DNA of 64,000 nt from Salvia splendens (GCF_004379255.2 NC_056040.1:23696120-23760119), one strand, 5' to 3'; positions 1 through 13,330 are shown, counted from the first letter of the stretch. The notes: a model not told the origin generated them from the letters alone. Program-made: numbers and translations.

Positions 1-1205
1 GTGAGAGAATAAAGTAGAAAAAAGAGTAAAGTAAGAGAGATAAGTGTGTTTGTATTTTGCCCAAAAAAAACAAATGATCCCACTCTATTGGGACAGTCCT
101 GAAAGGAATATGATCCGGCAATAATGAGACAAAGGTAGTATCATTATTGTTATTATCTTCTTGACATCTTATTACCTATGTGTACAGGTAGATTCACTGT
201 TGAAAAACTATATAAATCAATGATATCTTCACTTTTATACTAATTCTTTTATCTGTTACTCCATGTAATTTCAAGATTCAGATAGCTACCTCAAAATTGT
301 TTCTTCAGCCTAAACAATGGAAGAGCATAATATGAAGTGAGCTTCAACCAACTAATTCTCACTTCTCAAATTTCATTCGTCACTGGGTGCATTACAAATA
401 TAATAATGTTTCTACAAATTCTTAGATTGAAATTCATGATTGAATAATATACCCACATTACTATTTGTACACAAGGATCCACTTTGAAAGTAGTACTACC
501 AAATAACAAAAGGGAAGTTGTTAGACTTTTGCAATTAGAAGTCATCTCACTCTCACATCTCTTCAACTTTTTTCTTATGTCCCTTTCAATTTGCTTCGCC
601 AATAAATTTCAAGTCTAAATGATTTCATACAGTGAAACTTGAAACACAGATTGCTTTACCAATAACAAAAATTATGTCGCTTTTACTAAATGTAACTTCC
701 TTGGTCTTTCTAGGTTACTTCCAATGTCTTTCTTCCTGTCTTGGCCTATCATTTTTGTTTTACACCACTTTTTTATTTAAGATTGACACATGTCCACCTT
801 AATCTTCTACTTGCTGAAAAAGTTAGACGGTGTATATTGCGAATGAAAAAATTAATTAATTATAGTATTACAGTATTTTTTATGTTAGCTAATAAAAATA
901 GTGATAAATCATACACCATTCGTCCTTTAAAAATAGAGTAATTATTTCTATTTTGGTATGTCCCTTAAAATTATGCAGTATTTATTTTAGGAAACTTTTT
1001 TTTTCTCTAATAAGGTGAAACCCATTTTCTAATAACAATATTTTAATCACTTGTTCTTTTTATCTCTTTTACTTTACAATTTTGCATTAAAGCATGTGTA
1101 AAAATAGTTATCTTTAAAGAATGAAGTTTTTTAATAAATAAATATACAAAATGAGGGTGAAGTATAAAGTAGAAGTGTCCAAATGAAGTATGCACAATTT
1201 TTAAA
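1..1205. other. AT-rich intergenic DNA, no gene recognised
   Basis: Only short, low-complexity reading frames are present, without recognisable domains or splice context. I see no RNA gene or clear mobile-element boundary. Confidence 0.6.
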
Positions 1206-1573
1206 GGGTTAATAGCAAAAAATACACTTTTTGTCCAGATTAGATTTTTACTATGAATTTTAAATGTGGTAAGAAGTACATTAACTTTAGTTATGGTTAA
1301 AAATTACATTTAACTTTTCAGCAATTTAAAGTTTGTGTGATTATTTACAACATTATAAGTTCGTGTCATAAACTACAATACATCGTTGAAGGAATCGGCA
1401 GTCAAATGACGTTGACATCCCGATGCGCCACATAGGATTCAATTTGCGCGAAACTGAATTTTGTAGAACATTTACTATATAAGTAAAAAGTTGGTGTATT
1501 TTTTCACCGCATTTAAGTTTGTGGTAACATCTTAAATTGAGAAGATATTGGTGTATTTTTTTAGCTATTAGCC
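1206..1573. mobile_element. MITE-like element with inverted ends
   Basis: The left end (GGGTTAATAGCAAAAAATAC) and the reverse complement of the right end (GGCTAATAGCTAAAAAAATA) are near-perfect inverted repeats of about 20 bp around roughly 370 bp of non-coding DNA. No clean target-site duplication was found, so the superfamily is undecided. Confidence 0.5.
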
Positions 1574-1815
1574 TAGGTTAAAAATCGAGTACAAAACTGA
1601 GACATGAATATAAAAGTATTAAGATCTTTATTTCTGAGAATATCCTATATAACAAAAAAATCACATGTTTGGTACCTAGGGTTATTTTTGTCATTGGGTA
1701 TCAAAAACGATATAAAATAAAGATCATGTACCATTTATGTGCAAAAGTGAAAAATCAGGTACCATTTATGTAGTTCACTCTTTATTCAAGGGCTACTTTT
1801 GAATTGGTCAATATT
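1574..1815. repeat. Dispersed repeat fragment ending near 1785
   Basis: A segment around 1757-1783 reads in reverse complement as a GTGAACTACATAAATGGTAC-type end. The same motif occurs in opposite orientation at about 5383 and as a variant at about 6113. This suggests fragments of one interspersed repeat family; full boundaries are not visible. Confidence 0.35.
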
Positions 1816-3138
1816 GGATTATTAATAGTTACATCAATGATAAGGCTCGTTTCATGCATTTGTTATGGAGTAAAATTCTGTGATTTTTCGGAAACTAACG
1901 TGTAATTTTGAGCCAGGTGTGTAAAGAATCTATCAGGACTAGAAGGTTGTATAGAGCAACCGGGCAGATGGTGAAATCAAGGAGAAATGGAGCAAACCAC
2001 ATGTTGCCGAATTGATCAAGGAGAATCACGAATGGAGCAGTTGGAGACAAAACCAACATTTCCAAGACAAGTTGCCCTAGGGATTAGAGCCTCAAGCCTC
2101 CCTATATAAGGGAGAAGAATAGAAGAATGAGGCGGCTCCTCTCTTTTGAGCTCAACTCTCCTAAGCTCACATTTCTCTCTTGAGTTTTTTTACACACTTG
2201 GAAGGGGGTTGTTCAGGCTGTGGTGGTGAGTTTGATTTCGTTTTAAGTTGTGTAACACCGTCCTGCGTGGGCGAAGAAACAATTGCTTTAATTTCAGCTT
2301 GATACACTCTCGTTTTGAAGTATTTTCCTAGTTCTTAAACTTCGTGTTTACGAAGCTGACTTTGAATCGGTTGTTGAACTCGTACCTGATATTATGAAGT
2401 TTTTCCGCTGTTTTGTTTTCACTTATTTGTCTTGTTGTTTATGTTTGAGCTGAATCTGTTGGAAGCGTTTGTGTTTGAGCTTGTTGAATTTTACTTTCAT
2501 CTATGTTAGAATTATTCTCGATCAATTTTCTGTGGAGGTTTGGTTTACAGATGTAGAATTTCAGCTTGTGGATGATTTTTAGATTTGGTCGTCGTAGGAT
2601 GTTTAGATCTAGTTTATTGATGTCTGATGTTGCGGATCTGAGTTTGTTTGCACTCGATGATGGTAGATTTATGTTGGATTTAAGTACGATTCCGTAGATA
2701 TGGATAGCTATGTTTTGTTCTGCATGATTATGACTTGATCTTACTTCTGACGTGATCCCAGTTGATCCGTTAGATCAGAACCGCAGTTTTAAGTTTATTC
2801 TTCGTGTTTACGTGTTTGCGAAATGGTGCTCTGCTCTAATGGTGTCTGAAATCCTGTTTATGCTTTGTTTCACTTCGATAACATGAAGAAGATGAAGTAG
2901 TTAGTTGTTAAGGTCTAGATCTGCAGTTTTTACACACCTTTTGCTTTGTGGCACCTTTTCAGAATTCGTTAGTTAAGGGATTTGGTCCCCATCTTGCTTT
3001 TACCTTCTATTTGGCTGTTTCGAGAAAGTTTTAGTATGATTGTCTCGTATGTATTACAAGCTGTTAGCGTAGATTTAAGCTCCAGTTACTTTTCTGCTTC
3101 GACGCATATGTCTTCCTGATTTCTAAGTTGATCAGTTA
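1816..3138 (+). repeat. Tandem LTR-like unit, copy 1 (1,323 bp)
   Basis: This unit is repeated head-to-tail immediately downstream with only a handful of substitutions and one 4-bp insertion. It has no ORF. It carries a TATA box (TATATAA at 2103-2109) followed by a pyrimidine-rich, leader-like stretch, as in an LTR promoter/R region. The sequence after copy 2 contains a CTCTGTGGAATTCGACC motif resembling one in the LTR of the Athila-type element at 32.5 kb. I therefore infer an LTR-derived origin. Confidence 0.6.
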
Positions 3139-4467
3139 GGATTATTAATAGTTACATCAATGATAAGGCTCGTTTCATGCATTTGTTATGGAGTAAAATT
3201 CTGTGATTTTTCGGAAACTAACGTGTAATTTTGAGCCAGGTGTGTAAAGAATCTATCAGGACTAGAAGGTTGTATAGAGCGACCGGGCAGATGGTGAAAT
3301 CAAGGAGAAATGGAGCAAACCACATGTTGCCGAATTGATCAAGGAGAATCACGAACGGAGCAGTTGGAGACAAAACCAACATTTCCAAGACAAGTTGCCC
3401 TAGGGATTAGAGCCTCAAGCCTCCCTATATAAGGGAGAAGAATAGAAGAATGAGGCGGCTCCTCTCTTTTGAGCTCAACTCTCCTAAGCTCACATTTCTC
3501 TCTTGAGTTTTTTTACACACTTGGAAGGGGGTTGTTCTGGCTGTGGTGGTGAGTTTGATTTCGTTTTAAGTTGTGTAACACCGTCCTGCGTGGGCGAAGA
3601 AACAATTGCTTTAATTTCAGCTTGATACACTCTCGTTTTGAAGTATTTTCCTAGTTCTTAAACTTCGTGTTTGCGAAGCTGACTTTGAATCGGTTGTTGA
3701 ACTCGTACCTGATATTATGAAGTTTTTCCGCTGTTTTGTTTTCACTTATTTGTCTTGTTGTTTATGTTTGAGCTGAATCTGTTGGAAGCGTTTGTGTTTG
3801 AGCTAAATTGTTGAATTTTACTTTCATCTATGTTAGAATTATTCTCGATCAATTTTCTGTGGAGGTTTGGTTTACAGATGTAGAATTTCAGCTTGTGGAT
3901 GATTTTTAGATTTGGTCGTCGTAGGATGTTTAGATCTAGTTTATTGATGTCTGATGTTGCGGATCTGAGTTTGTTTGCACTCGATGATGGTAGATTTATG
4001 TTGGATTTAAGTACGATTCCGTAGATCTGGATAGCTATGTTTTGTTCTGCATGATTATGACTTGATCTTACTTCTGACGTGATCCCAGTTGATCCGTTAG
4101 ATCAGAACCGCAGTTTTAAGTTTATTCTTCGTGTTTACGTGTTTGCGAAATGGTGCTCTGCTCTAATGGTGTCTGAAATCCTGTTTATGCTTTGTTTCAC
4201 TTCGATAACATGAAGAAGATGAAGTAGTTAGTTGTTAAGGTCTAGATCTGCAGTTTTTACACACCTTTTGCTTTGTGGCACCTTTTCAGAATTCGTTAGT
4301 TAAGGGATTTGGTCCCCATCTTGCTTTTACCTTCTATTTGGCTGTTTCGAGAAAGTTTTAGTATGATTGTCTCGTATGTATTACAAGCTGTTAGCGTAGA
4401 TTTAAGCTCCAGTTACTTTTCTGCTTCGACGCATATGTCTTCCTGATTTCTAAGTTGATCAGTTAGG
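3139..4467 (+). repeat. Tandem LTR-like unit, copy 2
   Basis: Second head-to-tail copy, with its TATA box at 3426-3432, exactly 1,323 bp from that of copy 1. A 4-bp insertion near 3803 and about six substitutions are the visible differences. Such identity implies a recent duplication or continuing homogenisation. Confidence 0.6.
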
Positions 4468-5382
4468 AGTTAGCGTAGGTAGTCCAGTTCCTAGCATAGT
4501 CGAGTCAAGTTGATCAGTTAGTTTAGTTTCTTGTCAGTCAAGTAGGATAAATCTTAACCCACTCTGCATGCGTGGCAGCAGCCATTCCCAAATGTCAACA
4601 ACAAATGTTAAAACACTTCATCTCTGTGGAATTCGACCTTTAATTTCCTTTACTAATTAATAGTATCGTGAGTTATGGCTTTGAAGGTTCCTCATTCGAG
4701 GATTGCACACCCAATAGCATGTGGATAGCTCTTTAGGAGTCGAACTTGATCAGTTAAACCTTCACTGCATGATCCGTCTGTGAGAAATTGTAGGGCAGGT
4801 TGAGGCGTACCTTCTGGATCAATCTATTAACATTCTCTTGATCAGTCTACGTTCATTTTTCTTAATTCAATCGTGTGCAATTCGAGAGACGACAATAGAG
4901 AATGAGAAGCTTCTTTTCAATCAACACTAATTCCGATTTACTTTAATCCTAGTTAGTTTTATTTGGTCATGACCACTTTTGCAACCGCCGGCGTCGAGTA
5001 AATTAAAAACAATTAAGCAACTAATCAAGTAATTAATTTGACGTGGTTGTTAATTTGTATAGTGAAGTTGCACAAGGTAATTTGGCATCTACTAGTTTGA
5101 TTTTTCTAATTTCTACTCATCAGAGGATAAGATAGTGAGAACAATAATTAACTATATTTGTCTTGACTATCTTGAGACCTTAGTCAGATGAATAAATTGA
5201 TCAAGTAGGGCTGAATAAAATAGAGTTAGTTGCAAAATAGTACTTATGTCCCGTTTTATAGTTTAATCTAGAATTTCTAAACTAAATTAACATTTTTATC
5301 TATATATTCCATGCATCTAAAAAAAATAGTCTTATTTTTCATAAATTGGTTTACAAATAATTTCTCCACTCATAAAAAGTAG
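4468..5382 (+). repeat. Single-copy tail of the LTR-like repeat
   Basis: Non-coding sequence following the duplicated unit. It includes a CTCTGTGGAATTCGACC motif near 4622 that is shared in style with Athila-type LTRs. No PBS, polypurine tract or ORF was found, so the element is a fragment or a solo-LTR-like relic. Its right end is undefined. Confidence 0.4.
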
Positions 5383-6222
5383 AGTGAACTACATAAATGG
5401 TATTTGAACTTTTTCAAGTTTGACCCAAAATAGTCCCCGAAGTTTAAAAATATTATGGATAATCCCTAAACTTAGAAGGTAATCTCATCCATGATACTTT
5501 TTCACTATATGGTCCATTAATCCTCGTTTAACACATGTTTAACGTTGTTTATTTTTTATATATTTAGTTTGATTAATACATTAAAAATGTTATTGATATT
5601 TTTAGTTTAACAAAATTCATAAAAATCAAAGCTCGATTTGTAAAAACGAACAAATCAAGCTTTAATTTTTATGAATGTTGGAAAATTAAAAATGTCATTA
5701 ACATTTTAATGTATTAGGAACAAACTAAATACTCCTTATCCCATAGAATTAGGTCATTTACGGTTGACATGTGTATTAATGTGTAATTGGTAAAGTAAGA
5801 GAGAAGGAGAAAAAATAATTGAAATTGTGTACTGATGGTAGGGCCCTTAAATGAAAAGTAAAATATAAGGAAAAAAGGTGGTCATAAATGGATATAGACT
5901 AATCTTTTAGACGAACGAAAAAAGGAAATATGACCTATTTCTATGGGACGAAGGGAGTATATAAAATAAAATAAATAATACTAAATATGCATTAAATGAG
6001 TATAATATTTATATAAAGTACTCGTAACAAATCGAGCTTTGATTGTTATGAATTTTATTAAATTAAAAGTATCAATAATATTTTTAATATATTAGAATAA
6101 AACTAAGAGTGAACTACAAATATGGTCCCTGGACTATGGGTTTACCTCGTACATAGTCCCTGGATTTTAAAAATATCATTAGTAGTCCCTGGACTAAGGC
6201 GTATGATCTATTTGACATATTA
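5383..6222. repeat. Dispersed repeat fragments around a Stowaway MITE
   Basis: Two stretches beginning with a GTGAACTACA-type end (about 5383 and 6113) are followed by repeated 'agtccctgga'-like phrases. Pieces near 5600-5700 and 6020-6100 also resemble each other. No coding capacity is seen. The Stowaway at 5730-5959 interrupts this stretch. Confidence 0.35.
5730..5959. mobile_element. Stowaway (Tc1/mariner-type) MITE
   Basis: Terminal inverted repeats TACTCCTTATCCCATAGAAT and the reverse-complement right end (TACTCCCTTCGTCCCATAGA) enclose about 230 bp of non-coding DNA. Both ends carry the TA target dinucleotide. The CTCC-TT-TCCCATAGAA pattern is the usual plant Stowaway end. Confidence 0.85.
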
Positions 6223-8700
6223 TGGGATCAATCAATTCACATGTTAACATAGAATTGCATGCTAGAATGCAAATAATTCATGTTTAGAAAATATAAATCC
6301 TAAAACATGAATACTACGGTTTAGAGTTACCGATTTGATTCTCCAAAAAATCGTCAATTGCTCGCGCCTTCTCCACGATGATCTTCAATATTAGACCACG
6401 GATCTTCTAACTGGTTCCCGAACTGTATTCCGAAATCAGTGTGGGCTGATCTTATCAGAACACTAGGACTCGAATAAAGAAGATAGAAAAATCTCACGGA
6501 GGAGAGATGAGAGAATTTTCGAGCTCCTCTAAAAACAGAGTGGGACGAAAATTTCCTCTAATTAATTAATTCCGTCTCTCCTTTATTGTCCTATTTATAT
6601 TAAGTTCATATTTGGGCCCAAGCAGAGATTTATGGAGGTTTGGATGTGGCCTCACTCAATTAGCTCTACTAATTAAATTCAACCCACAATTTAATACAAG
6701 CTTATATTGGAATATCATTATCAGCCACTATAGTAATAATATTGCACTGCCCATCCAAATCCGAAATTACAAGTAATCTAGGTTTTCATTTTATTTAAAT
6801 GTTTATTTCCCGCGCTTAAGATACAAATGTCCATTAATTAATTGAAGTCTGCTATGAACTTAATTAATCAACATCTTATTTATTCCAAGAGTGGCCTTAG
6901 CAAGAAACACTTATTTATTATTCATGGAATAATTAAATTCTAACTTGCCAGTTTTCCGAATAATAAATCCTTGTTCAAGCTCCTCTTGAGGACATTATCA
7001 AACAAGACTCACCTCGCGCACGATTTAACATAATAACAACCCTAGCACCACTAGATATTAATCACCACTACCTAGGGGTGCTTAAACGATTCTCCGGTTC
7101 TCGGTTAACCGGAACCGAAACCGGAACTGGCCGTTTAATTGGCGAACTGGAACCGGATTTTTCGATTTCGGTTCCGGTACCAGTTCTAACTTTTTAAATA
7201 AAACCGGTTCCGATTCGGAACCGGAACTGACCGGTTCCTAATCGGGAATCGGATTATAACTCAATTTTATTTTTTATAATTTAATATACAAATAAATCTA
7301 ATTTAATTAAATTAATTTTGAATTAAAGTAAAATAATTTGAAACATTGAGTGATTTTTATATTTAAACAGTGTTAGATTTGCGAGCTCTGTTTTTGAAGT
7401 ATTTAAAATGTTTAAACCGTAGTACTTTGAATCTACAATTATTTCCCCAATCCATTTTTGATGAACTAACTACAATGAGTAGGACATCATAAGTTTGTTT
7501 TTAATTTAAAAAAAAACTGATACGAATACAATATCATTTCATATGATAGAAATTTAACTTTATAACAAATTTATGTAACAATTCATTTAACATACGATTT
7601 TAACTTGTTTGTGAATAATTTATTAACTATTCCGTTATAATCCAAAAAGTCACAACAAGATCAATTAGCATTAGAAATTCCATTGAATATTGCCAAAAAA
7701 GGGAAAATGGAATTCAATTTTAAAACTTATTTTTAAAAAAATGGCTAAAGTTTAGAACTCCTATTTTTTTTTATTAAAAAATTGTAACATAAACTAGTCC
7801 GACCTACTACACTTGGAATCACTCTTATCCATATATGAATATTATTGTATTGTTGATTTGTATTTTTTTGTGTATTTATTAGAATTTTTAGGTATTATTT
7901 GTTATATTTCTAGATGTTAGATTATTATTTTTTTAGTATTGAACTATTTAAATTATAAATAAATTCAGATTAAAATTAAACATCGGTTCTGGTTCCGATT
8001 CCGGTTCTAGGATTTATGAAAATTTAAAACCGGTCAACCGGTCCGGTTAAGAACTGAAACCGGCCGAATAAGCAAACCTACCACTACCTAAGATATCAAG
8101 ATTATTAGGTTATGAAAACCCGCACCATTTGATAAGTCAAAGTGATGTATAATCAATACCGTATGCTCAATGCTAACGTATGTCGATTAAGAAATAATAA
8201 TTTATCAAGACCTAGTCTTTCAGTAGATAGCATAAAGACACGTCTTGCTGTTAGATCCATTAAGTGCTATACCACACCAACGTCATCTTATTTCAATAAG
8301 ACTTAGAATAATCGGACTGACATTGCAACCTTTCACGATAGGTAGCCAAAGCCTATCTAGGTTGTGAAATTCTTCTTTCTCTTTTGCAAAACATTCCATA
8401 GAACTGACTGTAGTTACCTTAAAGTAGACGATGTCGACAACCAGTCTACTAAGTAAAAGACTTAGGCTTTGTTTGCTTCTTATACATTTAAATGTTTAAA
8501 CAACATCTTATAAATGCACAAGCAAACACAATGTAATAATATACTGATTTTATTCGTGTAAATTGCTTGAATAATACTGAATCGGGTTAAAAGTGGATTG
8601 TAGAGTTTTCCCTATACAAACATGATTCTATTCGTGCTCGAAACATGTTTTTCAGTATACCAAACCTAACACTCGTCTCATAGCTATATATATAGAAATA
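6223..8700. repeat. Non-coding retroelement-like repeat split by a hAT element
   Basis: Outside the inserted element at 7073-8080, this segment is continuous non-coding DNA with no large ORF. Its more mixed composition and leader-like phrases suggest a non-autonomous LTR element or LTR fragment, but no LTR pair or PBS could be recognised. Boundaries are approximate. Confidence 0.35.
7073..8080. mobile_element. hAT-like non-autonomous DNA transposon
   Basis: The element is flanked by a perfect 8-bp target duplication, CCACTACC, at 7065-7072 and 8081-8088, the hallmark length for hAT transposons. Its ends are imperfect inverted repeats starting TAGG (TAGGGGTGCTTAAACG and, reversed, TAGGTTTGCTTATTCG). 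Subterminal regions are packed with CCGGTT/AACCGG motifs on both sides, possibly transposase-binding repeats. About 1,008 bp, no transposase ORF. Confidence 0.8.
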
Positions 8701-8728
8701 AAACTATGCAGTACTCATATAAGGTATA

Positions 8729-8935
8729 TACTCCACCCGTCTCATTAAATATGCAACATTTGGGAATTGACATGAGTTTTTATGTAGTGTTGTTCTGTGA
8801 GTTAATGAAGAGAGAGTAAAGTAAGAAAAATTGAAAACATAGAGATAGAGATGTTTTCATTTTAGGAAACGTTTCATTTTTAATGGGACAATCAAGAATG
8901 AAAAATGTTTCATTTTTAATAGGACAAACAGAATA
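8729..8935. mobile_element. Degenerate Stowaway-like MITE
   Basis: The left end TACTCCACCCGTCTCATTAA is followed by ATATGCAACATTTG, matched in imperfect reverse complement at the right end (about 8900-8935). The right terminus has lost the GGAGTA end. Non-coding. Confidence 0.6.
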
Positions 8936-9102
8936 TGTCATTTCACCAAGGTAAATTTATTTCTATTGCCATGAGTTATTAGCAACATTTCATTTTTGTT
9001 CGACTTATATTGGGGGAAATGATGGGGTTTGCATTTTAGCACTTTACTTTGTTTGTTCTCAATTCAACAATTAATTTAAATTAATACTATAATTGTGTAT
9101 AT

Positions 9103-9630
9103 TGTTAGAAATAGTGGGAAGAAATACCCAAGCCGTGTACAGGCGGTACTCTAACTAATACAAACGAAAGGAAACTTTGCAACAAAAAGAGGAATGAAAA
9201 TTACAATAGAAATAAAGCAAACCAAATTTATAAGTCGAGTCGAGGAAAGCCCTCTTTCCGCAAGACAAATTACGCCCCGGCTAGTGCTCACGGAATGGCG
9301 TATTGTCGCCAAAGATAAAACGACTTCCTCCTAGCGTGTAGAAGCACCTCAAACCCGCTAGGCACCGTCGAACTTGATGGAGTTCCTAGAATCGAGCTAT
9401 GCAATGCTCCTAGAATGTGAACTAGGATGTAGAGAGCTATAGAAGAGAGAATGCTTGTTGTAGTGTGTCCTTCATCTCTCAAACTCACACCTATTTATAG
9501 GATAGGAGTGACCACACGAGAGGTCTCGGCATTAAGGTACCTCATTATGCATTTGGGGGTTACCTAAGATGAAAGGCCATAGGTCTTGGCCACATCAAAG
9601 GTTTCCCACATTTTCCACATGTTTATAATA
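9103..9630 (-). repeat. 3' LTR of the gag-less copia element
   Basis: Starts TGTTAGAAA and ends TTTATAATA on the plus strand. It matches 13595-14118 almost throughout. The adjoining ATCCCCCACATTGG, read in reverse, is a purine-rich tract as expected next to a 3' LTR. Confidence 0.85.
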
Positions 9631-10217
9631 ATCCCCCACATTGGTTAGAGCGCTGCAAGCTCAAACCAACACCAGACACAAATGCATGCATGCAGACTCT
9701 ATGCTCAATTCTCGAGAAACAATATTGCATTTGGAATAGTAGCTTGGGGCTTTGAACTTTCCATAGTCAACACTATCGGGCATACCGGCGGCCTGGTGGA
9801 CGTGATGACGTGATGCCTTGAACCATTCCTCCTTGGTGTATACCGAGACAATAATATTGACACAATATTATTTACAAACTCATCAGTTCTCACGTTTGTG
9901 TCCTTTACTGGCCATGGAACACCACTTTGGATTCATAAGTGATTCACATGTTGAAGCCACACTTCTTCACTTACATAGGTGATTCTTTTCCAGGTATCCT
10001 GCAATACCCACCTCCTCGAGGTTTCTAGGAATCATTAAAAGTCAAAACTTAGCCACTTACCACAAGCAGGTTACAACACTCAATGCTTTCTAAAGAATGG
10101 GCGAAGATAAAAAATCTTCCGAGTGTTACAACTAGATCCATATAGCTTCGTTTTCCCATTGAACCAAGCCCATGGGATCTCCAATCGTATGGTTGGGTTA
10201 CCACTATAATCATCTTT

Positions 10218-12245
10218 TTAAGAAGTGGTTTTCAGTCCCATTCCTTTTAGCAATTTATGTATTTGATCACGGTTTAAACCTTTTGTTAACGGATCCGCTA
10301 AGTTATCAACTGACCTTACATAGTCAACTGTGATAACACCACTTGTGATCAATTGTCTGACGGTATTATGTCGCCGACGAATATATCGAGACTTACCGTT
10401 GTATAAGTCACTATGTGCTCTTCCTATAGCTGCTTGGCTATCACAGTATATCACTACTGTCGGCACTGGCTTCTTCCAACATGGAATACATTCTAGGAAA
10501 TTTCTGAGCCACTCGGCTTCTTCCCTTGCTTTATCTAATGTGATAAACTCAGATTCCATGGTGGAACGAGCAATACACGTCTGTTTTGTTGATTTCCACG
10601 AGACAGCACCACCCCCCACAGTGAACACATACCCACTTGTCGAAAATGAGTCTTTTGAATCAGAGATCCAATTTGCATCACAGTACCCTTCAAGTACTTG
10701 GGGATATCTTGTGTACTGCAGCTCGAAGTTAAGAGTATACATCAAGTATCTCAAAACCCTACGCAGAGCTTTCCAATGTTCCTTGCTTGGGTTGCTCGTA
10801 AATCGACTCAGCTTATTCACCGTACACGCAAGATCTGGTCGGGTGCAGTTTGTGATAAACATCAAACTCCCTATGATCCTTGCATATTCTTCTTGAGCTA
10901 CAGGCTCACCCGTGTGCTTACTCAAATGCACATTGGGTTCCAATGGAGTCTTAGCTGGCTCACAATCGAACGAGTGAAATTTCTTTAGCACCTTCTCAAT
11001 ATAATGAGATTGTGTCAGAGCAATTCCCTCATGATTCCTTTTAATTTTGATTCTGAGAATCACATCAGCTAAACCCATATCTTTCATGTCGAAATTTCTC
11101 TTCAACATATTTTTGGTTTCGTTGATAATGACACTATTGCTGCCCATAATCAACATATCATCTACATAAAGACACACAATAACAAAACCGTTATCTGTGT
11201 TCTTAATGTAAACACACTTATCACACTCATTGATAGTGAACTTGTTTGACAACTTCACATTGTCAAACTTCAAGTGCCATTGTAACGGCGCTTGCTTCAA
11301 CCCATATAATGATTTTACCAGTTTGCATACTTTATGCTCTTGCCCAGGCACAACAAACCCTTCGGGTTGTTCCATATATATTTCTTCTTCCAGATCACCA
11401 TTCAGAAACGCAGTTTTCACATCCATTTGGTGAATCTCAAGATTGTGCAAAGCAGCAATCGCAAGAAGCACCCGAATGGAAGTGATTCTCGTAACAGGTG
11501 AATAGGTATAAAAAAAGTCATGCCCTTCTTTCTGCTTAAAGCCTTGGACAACTAGGCGAGCTTTGTACTTATCTATAGTACCATCGGGCTTATATTTCCT
11601 TTTCAGAATCCACTTGCACCCTAAAGCCTTACAACCTTCAAGCAAGTCTACCAACACCCAAGTGTTATTTCTCATGATGAATTCAATTTCACTGTTGATA
11701 GCTTCTTGCCACCACGCTGCATCTGGGCCAGACAAAGCTTCTGCCACTGACTTTGGTTCACCATCCAACATGAAAGTTATGAACTCTGGACCAAAAGTCT
11801 TAGCAATTTTAACTCTTTTACCACGTCTTGGTTCTTTATCCTCAGGACTTGAACTCGTCCTTTTTGGAGGATTAGAACTAGTGGATTCATCCATCATTCT
11901 TTCACTAGAACGATCCTCCTGCTTCTTGCAAGGGTACACATTCTCAAAGAATATAGCATTTCTTGACTCAATTGTTGTTCCTTCAGCCACGCCAGACACA
12001 GCTGACCTATGGACTAGGAAATGATATGCACTACTATTAAGTGCATGGACAATAAAGATGCAATCGACTGTTTTAGAGCCTATTGCAACTTGTTTCGGAG
12101 GAGGCACTTCTACCTTCGCTAAACACACCCACACTTTGAGGTATGAATACGAAGGTTTCTTGCCTTTCCACAACTCATAAGGAGTCACATCCCTATTTTT
12201 TAGTGGAATTTTATTCGATTCGCTGTTAACACAGCCTCCCCCCAC
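10218..12245 (-). pseudogene. copia integrase C-terminus, reverse transcriptase and RNase H
   Basis: A 675-codon open frame covers the end of the integrase region ([11 protein letters not shown]), the copia RT ([11 protein letters not shown]; active-site box YVDDM near the centre) and RNase H ([16 protein letters not shown]), ending near the conserved ADPLTKGL motif. The frame lost continuity with the upstream protease-integrase ORF at about 12,215 next to a G-rich run on the coding strand, so the polyprotein cannot be made intact. Apart from that shift RT and RNase H have no stops, suggesting a young copy. It lies antisense to the host genes. Confidence 0.85.
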
Positions 12246-13330
12246 ATGTTCTGGGGTAATCCTGAATTAATCAACAAAGCATTCATCATCTCTTTTAGTG
12301 TTCGATTTTTGCGTTCAGCAACACCATTTGATTGAGGAGAATATGGAGCTATGGTTTGGTGAATTATTCCACTTGCATGGCATAATTCTGCAAACGGCGC
12401 TACATACTCACCACCTCTATCACTTCGAACACACTTAATTCGACAATTAAGTTGATTTTCAGCTTCATTTTTGAAGTCTTTGAACGCTTCAACTGCCTCA
12501 TCTTTACTTCTTAATAAGTAAAGGTAACAATACCTTGTGCAATCATCTATAAACGCGATGAAATACTTTTTACCACCTCTTGTTTGCACAAATTTCAAAT
12601 CACATACGTCTGTATGGATCAATTCAAGAGGTTTTGTGCTTCGCTCTACCGAATGGAACGGCAGTTTAGCCATTTTGGCTTCAACACACACTTCACATCT
12701 TTTTTGTGAGTTAAACTTATCTACTTTTAGTAAATTAAGATTTACTAATCTTTTTATAGCATTTAGATTTACATGTCCCAATCTATTATGCCATAAATCA
12801 GAGCTTTCAAGCAAATAAGAGGATGTGTCATCTTCCTTATTGCTTATTCCTTTTCCACGGTGAATGACCGTAACATTCAGCTCAAAAAGCCCATTCACTA
12901 GGTGACCTTCACCTATGAACTTTTCATACTTGGTCAATATAACCTTTTCACACTCAAATTCTAGTGAAAATCCATGATTTACTAGAAGTGAGCCTGACAC
13001 CAAATTATTTCGGATGTCTGGGACATGCAGTACATCCCTAAGGGTAAGAACTTTTCCAGATCCTAATTTTAGGAACACATTACCCACACCAACCACCTTA
13101 GAAGAGGCTTGGTTTCCCATACGTACTTTTCTACCTCCAACAGATTTGTAGGTAAAAAAAACGCTTCTTTCAGAGCACACATGACATGTGGCACCTGTAT
13201 CAACAAACCATTCATTTGGATTGTTACCATGGTTCACATCGGAGACCATTGCGACCACCTCGTGATCATTGTAGTTTATAACAACACGTTCAAATAATTT
13301 GCACAATATTGTCTCCACCAATAAGTACAC
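12200..13330 (-). pseudogene. copia protease and integrase ORF
   Basis: This 376-codon frame begins close to the aspartic protease ([12 protein letters not shown] at about residues 42-53). It continues with the GAG-pre-integrase zinc-binding motif ([18 protein letters not shown]) and the integrase core: HTDVCD, the RSDRGGEY box and a final glutamate in [10 protein letters not shown]. The ORF ends in [12 protein letters not shown] where pol shifts frame. The nucleocapsid/gag part that normally precedes it is missing, so the true start is unknown. Confidence 0.85.

Noticed and set aside
366..941. Two ORFs of 66-78 codons near the left end
   Set aside because: Low-complexity composition, no domain and no splice or promoter context; expected by chance in AT-rich DNA.
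10330..12024. Several plus-strand ORFs opposite the copia pol
   Set aside because: They are antisense shadows of the RT/RNase H and integrase frames.
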